DNA of 64,000 nucleotides from Stenurella melanura (lineage: Eukaryota; Arthropoda; Insecta; Coleoptera; Cerambycidae), in NCBI GenBank assembly GCA_963583905.1, contig OY757311.1, positions 27,407,548 to 27,471,547 on the forward strand. The letters are read 5' to 3'. Positions within the stretch are counted from its first letter, which is position 1, and every line of letters starts with the position of its first letter. The notes under the pieces were generated by a model. That model saw only the letters and a program-made list of their open reading frames with translations. It was not told the origin of the DNA and ran no database searches. A program made the translations under genes and the position numbers. Of the stretch, positions 46,764 to 59,152 are shown piece by piece.

Positions 46764-49065
46764 GGCCAAGGATGATGACCACCCATCCGATCATTTTGAA
46801 ACTCAGACGTATTATTCTATTGTAGTTAATATTTTCTTAGGTAGAAAATGGTGATAGTGAAATCAGTAACATATATTTTTTTTATCAAAATCTGTTCAGT
46901 TGATCTGGAGAAAAATAATAATTTCGTTTTGGGAAATTTTATCACACATCAGTGTCAACTTATTTTAAAAATCTCAAGCAGATCCAAGCGGGAGCAGCAC
47001 ATTACATGCTTATCCTTTACACCCAATTTATCAACTTTGTTCGCAGCAACGACATCAAATTAAATCGCGGTGGCCATCATATATACTTTTTTTATCCATG
47101 TTCTGCTGTTATTCTAACATTAATTTTAATTCCCAACACAAGCATCGTATCGTATCATCATAAATTGTTCAAATAGATTCTACTCAGAAACGATCTCGAA
47201 GTACCTTTGTGTGGTAAAATATGGTTCATATATTATTACTGTTAGAAACTGAAAAAATGTTACACATAAGAAAGTTGGCGCGTGTCCGCAAATTCTTGAT
47301 TTTCTCTAATTCTCCCCTTCTGGCATAATTTCTGTGTTCATTGAGTCCCACCTGTATAGTGTTTACTGCACTCACAAGAAACACTATAAAAATGAATAAA
47401 ACTTTTGGAATTTTGAGTAGTACTGACGGTCTTAGTTTTCGATAAAATAGATCATAATATTTTTTGAAAAACCTTTCGTACAGATCATTCTAATTGCTTT
47501 TAATTTATTCAACAAATCATGTATAAGTGTAATTACGGGTCTAGAGATCTAAATTTAGGATGTTATTCTTGAACGTTTACTCTACTTTTAATGTTTGTCA
47601 ACTGGTTATCTACAAAACTTTCAGGATATTGATTAATTAAGAGAACAGCTCTTATAAAGTGTATCTCTTTAATTAAAGCTTCGGCATTTGAGTTATTTTA
47701 GTTCCATCATATAAACATTTTACTACCCTGCTTATTTAGCGCTAATCTATTTGCCGTATGTAGAATCCCTCAATGTTTTCCAGATGCAAAGCGAATTCTA
47801 TTACCAAGAAGTTAACAACCCCTAATTTCATTTTTAATTGTTGATTGTCTATTTAACAATTTTGTTTCAGTTTGTATATTTTTAAGATAACGTCTTGCAG
47901 TAATCACAACTAGGTATTCAATATTCAATTTCTGTCTGATCCATTTAACACAGCGGTTTATTACAAAAAGTTTTTTAATTCTGTTTCAGAAGCGACAAAA
48001 TACCCAATAAAGGGTAATGAATTATGAATACTCCACAAGGAGATAATTGTAGACAATATCAGGTATCTTGTTAATAAAGCCTGAAAGTCCCTTATAATCT
48101 GTTCTTAGACACTTGCTTTTCAACTTATTTCTTAACGATATTATCATGAATTTAGATGTGAATTGTCTTCTTTGTGCTGACGATTTAAAAGTATTTGATA
48201 GATTCGTAATGTTGAGAACTGTGAAAGAATTTAGCATAATTTGAAGCAGATTTGTAACGTGTTTATTAGATTTTGCATTTTTAATGCCATGCCATATATT
48301 GACATTACATTGAATTAGAAACATTTGTTTGATTTTGGAAATGTTAATGTATTAAATTGTTCTTAATTAAATATTTCTTTCGATAATTTTAAACATTGGA
48401 TCAAAATACTGTATCTAAATAATACAATTTTATTGTTTACAAGAATGTTTTTTTATTTAATAATTGCCTATAACTACACGAGTCTGTCTGACAGCTGATA
48501 TTGTTTTATTACATTCAATGGCTACTGTGATTTTTCCCATGTTATCAGGTTACCAGATTTACACAGAAATGTGCCATTTTAGTTTCCAAAGCCCACTAAT
48601 CTATTATCTATTAGCCGCATGTTTCTAAAAGCTTGGTTGCATTGTATTTTGGCTGAAATCTCAAATATTTCTGAGCGGATTTTCAAAATTTTGGTATCAT
48701 TAGATAGATAGATCTTTAAAAAGGAAGTTACTAAATTATGAAATAAATTTTACCTAATATCACGTAAAAATTCATGTGATTTATTTATTTTTACACAAAA
48801 AAATCGATGATAGGTAATAAGGACCAAATAACCGAACTAAGACGGTGACATTTTATTTAATAATTCTTTGCGACCATTTCAACCCTGATAAATTCTTGAA
48901 AATATTTGCACTCTTTTTAGTCCAATTCCATATAAATCTGCAAATATTATGCAATTATGGCAACGCACCTGGTTTTGTCATTTTGAATATTTAACTGTTG
49001 ACGTCAGATTTAGTACAGTTGAAAAAGCAGATGTCTCAAAATCCGTGATATTTTAAATAATGATA
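46764..49065. other. Unassigned region
   Basis: AT-rich. On the minus strand about 47800-48324 is a partly open region (KIPDIVYNYLLVEYS; CVKWIRQKLNIEYLVVITAR) that could be decayed coding sequence, not recognised. Confidence 0.4.
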
Positions 49066-49480
49066 TACAGGGTGTTCCATAATCATGTGTTAATATTTGG
49101 AGGTGTGATTCCTTAGGTTATTTTATGAAGAAAATTTCATATGAAGATATGTCTGTAACATCTTAAATTTGTAGCTAGTGTTGAAATTTTTTTTTGGCAT
49201 CTCAGGAAGTACTTTAGATATTTTAATAGGATATAAACCACAAATTTTAGTTAGAAAAAGTTGGTTTATAGCTCCACCAATGGCGTCCCTGCAAACATGT
49301 TCTCTGATATTCTTTACCCTTTTGTAAAAAATATCAGAGGACCACTTTTTTAAGTGGTACACTGCTGACATTTTTTCATGTAGATATTTCTCGGTCTCTT
49401 GCATTTTTATCGTCAGACGCACAGTTCTAGATTAAGACAATTAAATTCGAATTAAAACTGTGATATTAATAAATTTTGTG

Positions 49481-50835
49481 TTATAAAAATTGTTGGAAAT
49501 GGCCACCTTCACTTATCAGGCATGCTTCTGCCCGTCTTCGCACAGATAATAATAATAATTTTATTGTCCATGAGACCATACAAAAATGATATGGGACAAG
49601 TCAAACGACTAATATTAGGACAAAGAAGAAGGTATAAATAGTCAACACTATAAAAATAAAATACAAAATACACATACATAATACAAACTAATACGAGCGA
49701 ACATTTAAAATTCATAATTTAAATAATCTGAAACTGAATAAAAACAATTGTCTACTAGAACATTTTTAACAGCATTTTTAAAACCTTTAATTGAAATAAT
49801 TTCTTTAATGTATTGTGGCAACTTGTTAAATAGTTTTACTCCCATGTATTTGAGACTTTTTTGTATAGCGATAAAACGTGAATAGGAAATTGAAAATCAT
49901 TTTGATTACGAGTTTGACAATCATGAAAAAAATTATTTTTTAAAACATCTTGAAGATGGAGCTTTACAAACAATACTATTTCTAATATGTACACTCAACT
50001 GGTAAAATTTTTAGTTCCTTAAATACATTTCTACATGAAGAAGGTTTGGGTATGCCAGCTATATATCGAATTTCCCGTTTTTGCATTTTAAATACCCTGT
50101 CAACATAATGTGAGAATCCCCAAAAAATTATGCCGTAAGTTAGCCTAGAATAGAATTGTGCAGAGCAAAATGAGAATATAACAGATTTATTAACAATATC
50201 CCTTAGCCGATATAATGCAAAGCAAACAGATGCTAGATTTTTACAAAGTATGTCTATATGATACTCCCAGCTTAGAGCATTATCTCTATATATGCTTCCG
50301 AAAATTTAGTTGACTGTGCTTGTTCCAAGGACAACCGGTCTATTTTTAATAAACTGCTTTCACTGTATAGCGCTATTCTAGGAGTAAATTGTATAAACAC
50401 TGTTTTATCTTTATTTACTAATAATTTATTGTTGCAAAACTACGCTGTAAGCCTATTTAACATATTTTATGTCGTCTCTCTTAGATTTACAGTATCAATT
50501 TTCACGCTTAAATAAGAAGTATCATCCGCGAATAAAGTTAGATTATTACCACCGATCATTCCTGACAAGTCATTTACAAATAAAATAAACAATAAAGCCC
50601 CTATGACTGATCCTTGGGGTACTCCACGAGACATATTCATTACATCAGAGAGGTGACCATTTATTATTATTCTCGGGGTATTCCGTATTGTTTCACACGA
50701 GGCAAATATTCGCTGTCTTAAACCTACTAAAGTGTTAATGGGAGTTTTATATACCAGGGTTTTAAGATGATCCCACAAAAAAAACCCAAAATATTGAGAA
50801 CAGGGGATCTTGCTGGCCATTGCTGCGGCCATATA
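49481..50835 (-). pseudogene. Mariner-like transposase C-terminus of M2, split
   Basis: Minus strand: QWPARSPVLNILG...FFLWDHLKTLVYKTPINTL and LRQRIFASCETIRNTP (50690-50835). Then comes the Jockey insertion (49543-50683), then VRRRAEACLISEGGHFQQFL and the stop at 49481-49483. In the SPDLNxLDFF signature both Asp codons have changed (SPVLNILGF), so the third catalytic acid is lost. A frameshift follows in the T8 run. Confidence 0.78.
49543..50683 (-). pseudogene. Jockey-type non-LTR element, 5'-truncated in the RT palm
   Basis: Minus strand. Begins RIIINGHLSDVMNMSRGVPQ, continues GSVIGALLFILFVNDLSG and the catalytic LFADDTSYL (50467-50690). After a frameshift come LLVNKDKTVFIQFTPRIALY, FLGSIYRDNALSWEYHIDIL, a YGIIFWG motif, QKREIRYIAGIP and the end LNYEF with stop 49705-49707. 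The 3' UTR ends GACAATAAAATTATTATTATT (49543-49563), a polyadenylation-like signal and (TTA) tail. It is inserted in the M2 transposase with no certain target duplication. Truncated and frameshifted, so inactive. Confidence 0.85.
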
Positions 50836-51334
50836 CGTAACACATCACCAACAACTTACATTATGTCAACAAATATTGTTTTGAAAGTTATGGTTGTAAA
50901 AACGTCATTTATTCCAGGACTACTAGATTTATGTGTTCAAAAATGCAAGAAAAATGCAGGAGACCGTTTTCATGTAGAATTGACCAGGCTAATCAGGAAA
51001 ATATCCACGTGGAAAAATGTCAGTGGCGTACCACTTTTTTGGTAAAAAATATCAGAGGAAGTGTTCGCAGGGACGTCTCTGGTGAATCGATAAAATAACT
51101 TTTCTAATTCAAATATGAGGTTTTATATCTTATTAACGCATACCAAAATTAAAAATAATGTCTATAGTACATTCTGAGATATTAAAAAATAACGATTAAA
51201 ACGAGAAAATTTCAACACCCTGTAGCAAAAAGTGTAAGCCATTGCGGACATATGTTCATATGAACTTTTCTTCAAAAAATAACCTAAGGAATCACATCCT
51301 GAGATATTAGTACGTCATTAAGGAAAGCCCTGTA

Positions 51335-52260
51335 TATGGTTGTACAGGTTCTAAATCACCCCTCTCACCCCCATATAATGTTCTAATGATGTGTTAAACA
51401 CCCTGTAAGTAAAATGTGTTATAATAATTGCATCCGAGCAAAAAGTCAATTAGATATATTTTCCTTCAGCCTTAGTAATACAAGAACCAAGTACTTGGAA
51501 TGAACAATTTTGTTCTTGTTTCTCTAGTAATGATTTTGTTATTTTTATTATTTTTTTAAAAACTGTATTTCATGGATTTCTCGTAGCACTATAATCATTT
51601 TAATTACATTTACTCTCTTGTTCTGTAATTAAAGCAGCTCACTCACAGAATAGCGTACTTGAAATAAATAAATGAATAAATCCATTTTAGAACTCCTTCC
51701 AAAATTACTCTACCCTCCCTTTTGCATTAACTTATATTTATCGTGAACCAAATCTTTTCACATTTGATGTAGGACAGAATCGATTAAAGCATTAAGAATA
51801 TTCGTGTGGTTAAAACTGACATATGTGTTTCTGGTTAATTTCTAACTTCAATTAGTTCTACCTTCACTTCGTAAGAAGACAGTAGTAGATTGTAATCATG
51901 CAATATTCATGAGGAGAATGTCTTAAATTCTTCCCTGAACATTTCTCGTTTCCAGAAGGAAAATATGTTGTACATATAATTCCATATTAGTGGAGTTTCT
52001 TATTAGTTCACGAAATGGCAGTTAAGTTAAAAACATTCATGTGAGATTTAGATCTTTTCCTTCACTACTAGTTTACACAGAATGTTTTATAAGTCACGCC
52101 CTATCTCACGAAATTGGATTTTAGTGGTAAAATAAAAAGTAGCAAAATTACGACTGAGCTTTCATTGAAGAAATATAATTAAAATAATACGTTTTAAATA
52201 TTCGTTGGAAGCTTTTCCTTAAAAAGTTACGAAATCATTAAAAGGCCATACTATTCATAT
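51335..52260. other. Unassigned spacer
   Basis: AT-rich; nothing recognised. Confidence 0.5.
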
Positions 52261-52580
52261 ACAGGTTGGATCATGGAGTGTCAAAATTCAAATTATTTTT
52301 CGTTTTTTGTAATCACTCAACAGCCTAGCCTCTTGACTGATATTCGCCAAATTTGCTAAAGAAACATTTTTTATTCTAAGAAACAATAATTTATATATTA
52401 CGTTGCGTTAAATTACACAGCCCCACAAAAAAAAAAAATTCTGACCTAGCAACGAGACGAGTATATCCTTATGTATTTTTGATCGCTGATTCCGAATCTG
52501 GGTTCAAAAAAAGTCGTACACCCCCAATAAAAAATTTTAGAGCCAAAAAAAAAACTCCCGAATAGGGTATATATGAGATA

Positions 52581-53895
52581 TGTCCCATATTCAAAAAGGG
52601 AAACAAACTAGATATTGAGAACTTTAGACCAATCTCTGTAATTTGTAACTTCTGTAAAGTCTTAGAAATATTACTTCATGATAGAATATATCATTCAATT
52701 AACACCAAAATCTCTATTAATCAACATGGATTTATGAAAGGGCGTTCAACAACAACAAATTTATTCTATGTAACTCAATATATTTCTGAATCCTTAGATG
52801 AACGTGGGCAGGTAGATGTCATATATACCGATTTCTCCAAAGCGTTTGATAGACGTGATCACCAGTTGTTACTTAAAAAATTAGAAAAAATCGGCTTCTC
52901 ATATTCTTTGCTCCTTTTGTTTAAATCTTATTTAATGAATAGGAGTCAGTACGTTGCATTAAATGGGTTCAAATCGATCGAATTTGCTGCCACGTCTGGA
53001 GTTCCCCAGGGATCTATTCTGGGGCCCTTGTTTTTTAACATATTAATTAACGACATAGTGAACGAAATTAATTTGCCTCACCTTTTATATGCCGACGATC
53101 TAAAAATTTTCACAGTAATTGATGAAATCGATGACTGTTTTCAACTTCAGACTTCTCTTGACAAAATAAACACCTGGTGTATAGTAAATAAGTTATTCAT
53201 GAATCCTAGTAAATATAACGTAATGTCCTTTTCCTTAAAAACATCACCTATTATTTTTTATTACAGGTTAGATAATGTCATACTTCAAAGACCTATAACA
53301 TCTCGCGACCTCAGCGTAACTTTTGATAGTAAATTATCCTTCACTGATCATATCGATACCATTGTGTCTGAAGCCTCCAAAGCCCTTGGATTTATCGTTC
53401 GTACTAGTCGAGAGTTCACTAATACTGATACTCTGAAAATTCTTTATCAATCCTTCGTCAGATCGAAACTTGAGTACGCATCGCTAATTTGGAGTTCCAG
53501 TTATGATGTTCACAAGAATAACTTGGAGGCAGTTCAACGTAGATTTCTTAAATTACTGTGGTTCAAATCCGACGGTACCTATCCAGTGATTGGTTTTCCG
53601 CAAAGTAACTTGCTTGACTACTCTTGAGGATAGGCGTACGTACTTTTCTCAAGTATTTTTGTTTAAATTACTACACAATGATTTTGACGCACCCGAAATA
53701 ATTAGCAAGCTTAATTTTCACGTTCCCAGATTAACCTCTCGTAATCACGAAGTTTTCTATTTACCTACGCCGCGTACCAACGTACTAAATAATTCACCTT
53801 TATATTCGATTTGCAGTACTTCTAACAAATTATGTAGCGACTTCGATATTTTTAATTGCAGCCTTAGTGACATAAAACAAATTGTTCTAAATTAA
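52581..53895 (+). pseudogene. Jockey-superfamily RT, 5'-truncated, one frameshift
   Basis: Open in frame from the insertion point (CPIFKKGNKLDIENFRPISV) to 53627: motif A VIYTDFSKAFDRRDHQLLL, motif B SGVPQGSILGPLFFNILIND, motif C LLYADDLKIF with intact Asp-Asp, then the thumb/C-terminal region (SYDVHKNNLEAVQRRFLKLL). A small indel at about 53613-53622 shifts frame; the C-terminus continues in another frame (LEDRRTYFSQVFLFKLLHND...) to 53895. The first Met is 52734, but coding clearly extends upstream to the truncation point. No endonuclease domain remains. Recently inserted compared with the other non-LTR relics here, judged by the single lesion. Confidence 0.88.
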
Positions 53896-54177
53896 ATAAC
53901 CAGTGAGTGTCTTTGTTTTTCTTAATTTGGTTTGAATCACACATGTGTATATATGTATATATAGTTTTTATATGTAAACATTTTCCATGTTATTTTTTTC
54001 TCTTCGTATCATTAGTTATTCATAGTTCGTACATTTAAGTAATTTTTTTGTTAATTTTACTTTCTTTCTATGTTGTATATTATGTAATTAATGCTTTGTA
54101 TGCCTTTATTCCTGTTCTGTAATTGGGTATCTTACCTGTTGAACAGTGTATGCAATAAATAAATAAATAAATAAATA
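53896..54177 (+). other. 3' UTR and (AAAT)n tail of the non-LTR insertion
   Basis: AT-rich UTR ending in a run of AAAT at 54155-54177, directly followed by foldback sequence ACGCTCTGAAAATG. No clear target duplication. Confidence 0.75.
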
Positions 54178-55683
54178 ACGCTCTGAAAATGATGTTATCA
54201 TTTTAATCAATCGTTTTGTTTAATATTTTCGGGAAAAATTGAATGTATTACGATAAAAATAAAGGTAAATTACAGCGTTCACCCTATCGGTATGAAACGC
54301 ATACCCATAGAGGATGAGAACCACCCTCATCTGCCATCAAACCAATGGATAACGACAATGACTGAAAAACATCTAAAAATGTTTAAGTTTCGTTGGGTTT
54401 GCAATAAACTGACGTATAATTCACCTAATACACCTATAGCGTTATGAAAAACAACGCTTAACTTCAATTACAGAAAACAGAAAGGAAAAAACATGAAATT
54501 TGATAACAATTTCGTTAGGTTTGCAAAGAACCATAACATAAAAAAAAAGATTAAAAAAAGAAGAATTAAAAGCTACTAACGTAAAAGTACTTCTCGTCCC
54601 CCCTTCAGGGATGCGTTTTATACCCAAATGGTGTTAAGATTGGTGACAAATGACTGCTCATATCCTAGCCATAAGGATCTCTGCAAATAAGAACATCCAT
54701 ATAATGAAACAGTTATCAAATTTTATGTTTTTTTCCTTTCTTTTTTCTGTAATTGAAGTTAAGAGTTGTTTTTCATAACGCTATAGGGATAGTTTTGGGG
54801 TATTACGTGAATTCTACGTCAGTTTATTGCAAACCTAAGGAAACTTAAACATTTTTAGATGTTTTTCAGTCATTGTCGTTATCAATTGGTTTGATGGCAG
54901 ATGAGGGTGGTTCTCACCCTCTATGGGGGTGCGTTTCATACCGATAGGGTGAACGCTGCAATTCACCTTTATTTTTATCGTAATACATTCAATTTTTCCC
55001 GAAAATATTAAGTAAACAAAACGATTGATTAAAATGATAACATCATTTTCAGAGCGTTATCTCATATACACCCTATCAGGTGGTGTTTTTTGGCTCTAAA
55101 ATTTTTTTTTGGGGGTGTACGACTTTTTTTGACCCCGGAATCGGAATCAGCGATCATAAATACATAAGGATATACTCGTCTCATTGCTAGGTCAGATTTT
55201 TTTTTTTTGGGGGCTGTGTTATAGAGGGCGCCGCAGGACCTGTATCTGATGATGATATTTTCCTTTTTTTGACGAAACGTTGTGGTACTTCTGACCCGAA
55301 AATCTGATTAGTTCGTCATTTCCACGTATAAAAGGTAAACTTGGTAGAACTTCATAACTCCAAGCGTTTTTGAGAAAATTTCCGTTAAACATTTGAATAA
55401 TTTTTTGAAAGACAAATTCAAATTTAATGAAACAAAGTGTATTTATTGAAAAAAGTACAAAACGTAATGGAAAACAAAATCATAATAACAGCGTAAACTC
55501 TTTCTCACTTTCTTATGAACTAATGGAGTATTTTCATGGTATTGAGATAAATATATAAATCAAAAGATTGTGTACAATAAGGATATAATCTTAATAGAAG
55601 ATCAAGAAATACAAAAGTTGACTTAGTGACATTAGTATTTATTGCATAAATTTTCCCCCATGCAAAAACCCCATTGCTGCAAC

Positions 55684-56700
55684 TTAGAGTAAATTTTCGA
55701 CATGGTCTCCTACTTCTATGCCTTTTCTAATTCTTTTCATAATAGATTTTCTTACGTTTAAAAATACATTTTCCTGCCCTCTAATAAAATTGGCTGCGTT
55801 TTGTATTTTGTTCCACAGTTCCTCTCTTGAATTGATAGTATTTGCATAGACTAAGGACTTCATATGTCCCCACACATAATAATCCAAAGGATTATAATCA
55901 GGACTCCTTAGTGACAAAACAAATTCACTTCCTCGACCGATCCATCTGCGTGGGAAAGTCTCATCAAGAAATTCCTGACTTCAATGGAGAAATGAGGGAA
56001 AGCTCCATCTTGCATAAACCACATTCTGTTCCGTATGTCTAGCATGAAAGCATGTAATATATCAGCAAGAGTATTTTGAAGAAAAAACAGCTAAGACTGT
56101 CCATTTAAATTTGGAGGAAGGACAAATGGTCCCAATAACTGATCGCTGACAATACCACACCAAACGTTGATCTTAAATTCGTGCCTTTCTTTAACGGCAT
56201 GAGGATTTTCTACTTCCCAGTAATGTGTATTTCTCCAATTAAAAACGCCTCGGCGAGTAAAAGTTGCTTCGTCGATAAATAAAATATCCTTAACAAAATT
56301 TCGATCTCTGATGTGTTTATTTAACAAATTGACAAAGCTGTAGTCTTTGTGGAAGATCCCTTCGAAGTAAGTTTTGTACAGGAGTGAAGTGATGTGGGTA
56401 GAGGCGTTAAAACAAATTGTTTACACTCACCGCTGTTGCCGCTGATAAACGACTTGAGCTGACTTGAGGATCTTCATCCACACGAACTAAAATTTCTAGT
56501 TCTTGACCTACAGTAATTTGTTTCGGTCGTCCTACATCATTTTTATGGCGAAATGAACCCGTTTCTCCCAAACGACGAAACAGATCTTTGAAAATCTTAT
56601 GGCCTGGCTGTATTAAATTTGGATATTGAAATGAGCTAAAATTGATTAAATGACGTACATGACAGAAGTAGAACGTAACCAAAGCACAGTTTTCAATAAA
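55684..56700 (-). pseudogene. Mariner-like transposase of M3, nearly full length, frameshifted
   Basis: Minus strand: helix-turn-helix part YPNLIQPGHKIFKDLFRRLG and ETGSFRHKNDVGRPKQITVG; then DEDPQVSSSRLSAATAVSVN. After a gap: HIRDRNFVKDILFIDEATFT (first acid), HYWEVENPHAVKERH, KINVWCGIVSDQLLGPFVLP, then MWFMQDGAFPHFSIEVRNFL (second acid, codon 56007-56009) and LRSPDYNPLDYYVWGHMKSL (third acid, codon 55882-55884). Second and third acids are about 41 codons apart, allowing for a frameshift between them. All three catalytic acids remain, unlike M2 and M4, but at least three frame breaks exist. A piece between the first two blocks is missing or shifted. Confidence 0.83.
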
Positions 56701-57060
56701 TATACTTTGTTTCGTTAGAATTTGTCTTTCAAAGAATTATTCAAATGTTTAACGGCAATTTCCTCGAAAACGGTTGGAGTTATGAAGTTCTATCAAGTGT
56801 GCGTTTTATACGTGGAAATGACGCCCCCATCAGATTTTCTGGTGAGAAGTACCACAGCGTTTCGTCCAAAAAAATATATGAAAAAAATTCATCATTAGAT
56901 ACAGGTCCTGAGGCGCCCTCTATAATCTAACGTGATGAATGTGATAAATTATTGTTTCTTAGAATAAGGAAAGTTCCTCTAGCAAATTTGACGAAGATCA
57001 GTCAAGACGCTGTTAAGTTATTACAAAAAAGAAAAAATAATATTAATTTTCACACCCTGC

Positions 57061-58989
57061 CTCTTTTTCCACAGCAACATTTTACTAAAACATGTGTGGT
57101 TACATCCTCATATTTTGGCCCAAAGAATCTACCTCTGCACTATGGCCTGTTATTAATGGTCCACTCTGTACATTTGTCTCGGAATTCGGAATTGACAATT
57201 TTAAATTGAAATTTTACAACTGTATTTCGAAATTTACAATTTTATATCGGTGTAATAACTGGGTTTTATTCCCCTAATTACATGATTTAATTAGACATTG
57301 CCATTGGCAGAGTACGGAGTGGCCCAATCACTTTGCAAACTCCGTCGATATTATAGTATATCCATCGAAAACAAAACTGTGCTTACCCTTTGCTTTCTAG
57401 GTGATTTTATCCTTTTTGGTGTCCATCAACCAGGTTACTTCACCAACAAACTTTACTGAATGTAAAATGAACTTAATTTCATGACAAGCAAATAAAACAC
57501 GTGATTTCTTAAAACACTTAAACCACTATATTTACATAAGAAAATGAAAGCAAATGAAATTGACAATCACAGACACTTAAAGACGATTAAATAAATTAAC
57601 AAACGATAATTACTCTATATCAAGAAATAAAATGGTCAGCGGCAATTTCAAATCTTTAACTGAATCGCGACGGAATATTCTTAGTTCGATTACAACACAT
57701 TAATTTTCTACTTATTAAAACCGGCGAAATACTAAACAAATGTACTTAAACTTTACAATTGAAAAAGCTTCGCAAAACGAGAATTTACTATACTACTAAT
57801 ACCCTATAGGTAGATGATGACCGAACAGACCTTAAGCCAAGAGTGAAGATAATCTCTGCATCGAAATAATACGTTTCCAAAGTGGGCAGTAAACTTTAAA
57901 CCCTCGCATTTGAAATTACCTAACGGACCATGGTATTTATCATGTGGTCTATCTTTAACATTTTAATACCAGTCCAGCAGATGGAAAAAAAACCCTTTTG
58001 TTCCTTTCTTTGCCTTTGCATAGGGGAAAAAATCTGCCTTCTTTGGCCTATCTATCTTATGGTCTATTACATATGTTCCTAGAATTCTCTATCAACTGCT
58101 TTAGTCCTGAAAAATCTCACTAGACCCCCGGTGGGTATTTCAACAAGTGCCCTTAACTAAACAAGTGGGCAGCAAATTGGACATAAAATAATTTTGATGG
58201 TTATTTATTGTCTACAAGTGGCTAACGTCGACTACCTAATAAAGAGTAAAGTTAACAAAGCACGTTTCCTGGACTCTAAAATAACATAAAACAGATGTAT
58301 CTATGACCGGTATTTTACGATAGTTTACTAAAGTCTCGACCCTTAAAATATTACAGAAATCCGAAGTAAGAAAATACGGTGGTTCTATGAGCCAGGACCG
58401 GACTTGGCTCCCTTAATTTGACTTTTGTTACATCGGAAATCGCAATGGTTAGACCGGAATTCGCAAACGATAAAGTGGGGTCCACTAACGTCAAAATGCT
58501 TGAATTGGCATTGCAGCCACAGCCATATATTACATGCTTAAACACTACATTTGGATACTCGAATATGATATTCCGAAAGAGAATTTCTGTCTGCTATTAT
58601 GTTCACAAAATTATGATTTTACTCTTTAGAAAAGAAACATCACTTCCAATTAAACCGGAAGCGATATTCAAGATTTACATTCATTTTCTTTACTATCCTT
58701 TAATAGTCAATTAAGAAATTACAAAAATTCTCCATTTTGATTTTTCAAAAAATATGTTTTTCGGCCGTAACTCTTTTCTTTGATACTCAATTATTTTTTC
58801 CTTAGCATCATCGAATTTCCTGAATAAAGCCGCGCCATATTTACTTGAGAACGTAAATCGTAATTAATAATTTATTGCATACAATTCCCGTAAAATAAGT
58901 AAGGTTAGCTTATGCTATACAACTCAACACTATAATTTGTATGACAAGAATCCGCATCAATATCAACACAAATCTTTTAAAAATTATTG
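57061..58989. other. Unassigned region
   Basis: No domain recognised. Overlapping opposite ORFs at 58351-58714 are open but unassigned. Confidence 0.4.
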
Positions 58990-59152
58990 ATGGACTAGAA
59001 ATATCTCGCATGGATTACTAAATAAAGTGACTGAGCCACATATCCTTCTGAATGGTCTTTCTGCCGTAGCCTATCATCCATTTTAGGACCAATCGATGAT
59101 GATCCTTCAAGTATAAGACAAGTATTTTGGTACGAACACGGAGGGGCATGAG

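Larger units (their letters stand above)
49068..51332 (-). mobile_element. Mariner-like element (M2), long TIRs, interrupted by Jockey-type insertion
   Basis: Ends CAGGGTGTTCC and GGAAAGCCCTG inverted, flanked by TA (49066-49067, 51333-51334). TIRs are about 350 bp (to about 49430 and from about 50985), sharing AATATCAGAGGA and GTGATTCCTTAGG. The remaining middle holds only a transposase C-terminus, so even without the insert it is a short deletion derivative of about 1.1 kb. Confidence 0.8.
52416..55219. mobile_element. Foldback element with TA target, carrying a non-LTR insertion
   Basis: Ends ACACAGCCCC(C/A) inverted, flanked by TA (52414-52415, 55220-55221). Left arm 52416-52580 plus 54178-54540; right arm about 54650-55219. 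The arms match over more than 500 bp (GTCGTACACCCCC, AGCGTTCACCCTATCGGTATGAAAC, AATGATGTTATCATTTTAAT). The short ORF at 54442-54627 is in the loop. Excluding the retroelement it is about 1.2 kb, almost all palindrome. It sits in the left TIR of M3. Confidence 0.8.
52262..57060 (-). mobile_element. Mariner-like element (M3) with long TIRs, disrupted by a foldback
   Basis: Left TIR 52262-52413 continues at 55221-55440 after the foldback insertion. Right TIR is about 56690-57060. Shared inverted segments include GAAACAATAATTTAT, TATAGAGGGCGCC.CAGGACCTGT and TTCAAATGTTTAACGG, giving arms of roughly 370-400 bp. Removing 52416-55219 leaves a 2-kb element with a minus-strand transposase. The right terminus is eroded. 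Confidence 0.75.

Noticed and set aside
58351..58714. Overlapping ORFs on both strands as a possible gene
   Set aside because: Open on both strands over the same span, no domain, no supporting context.
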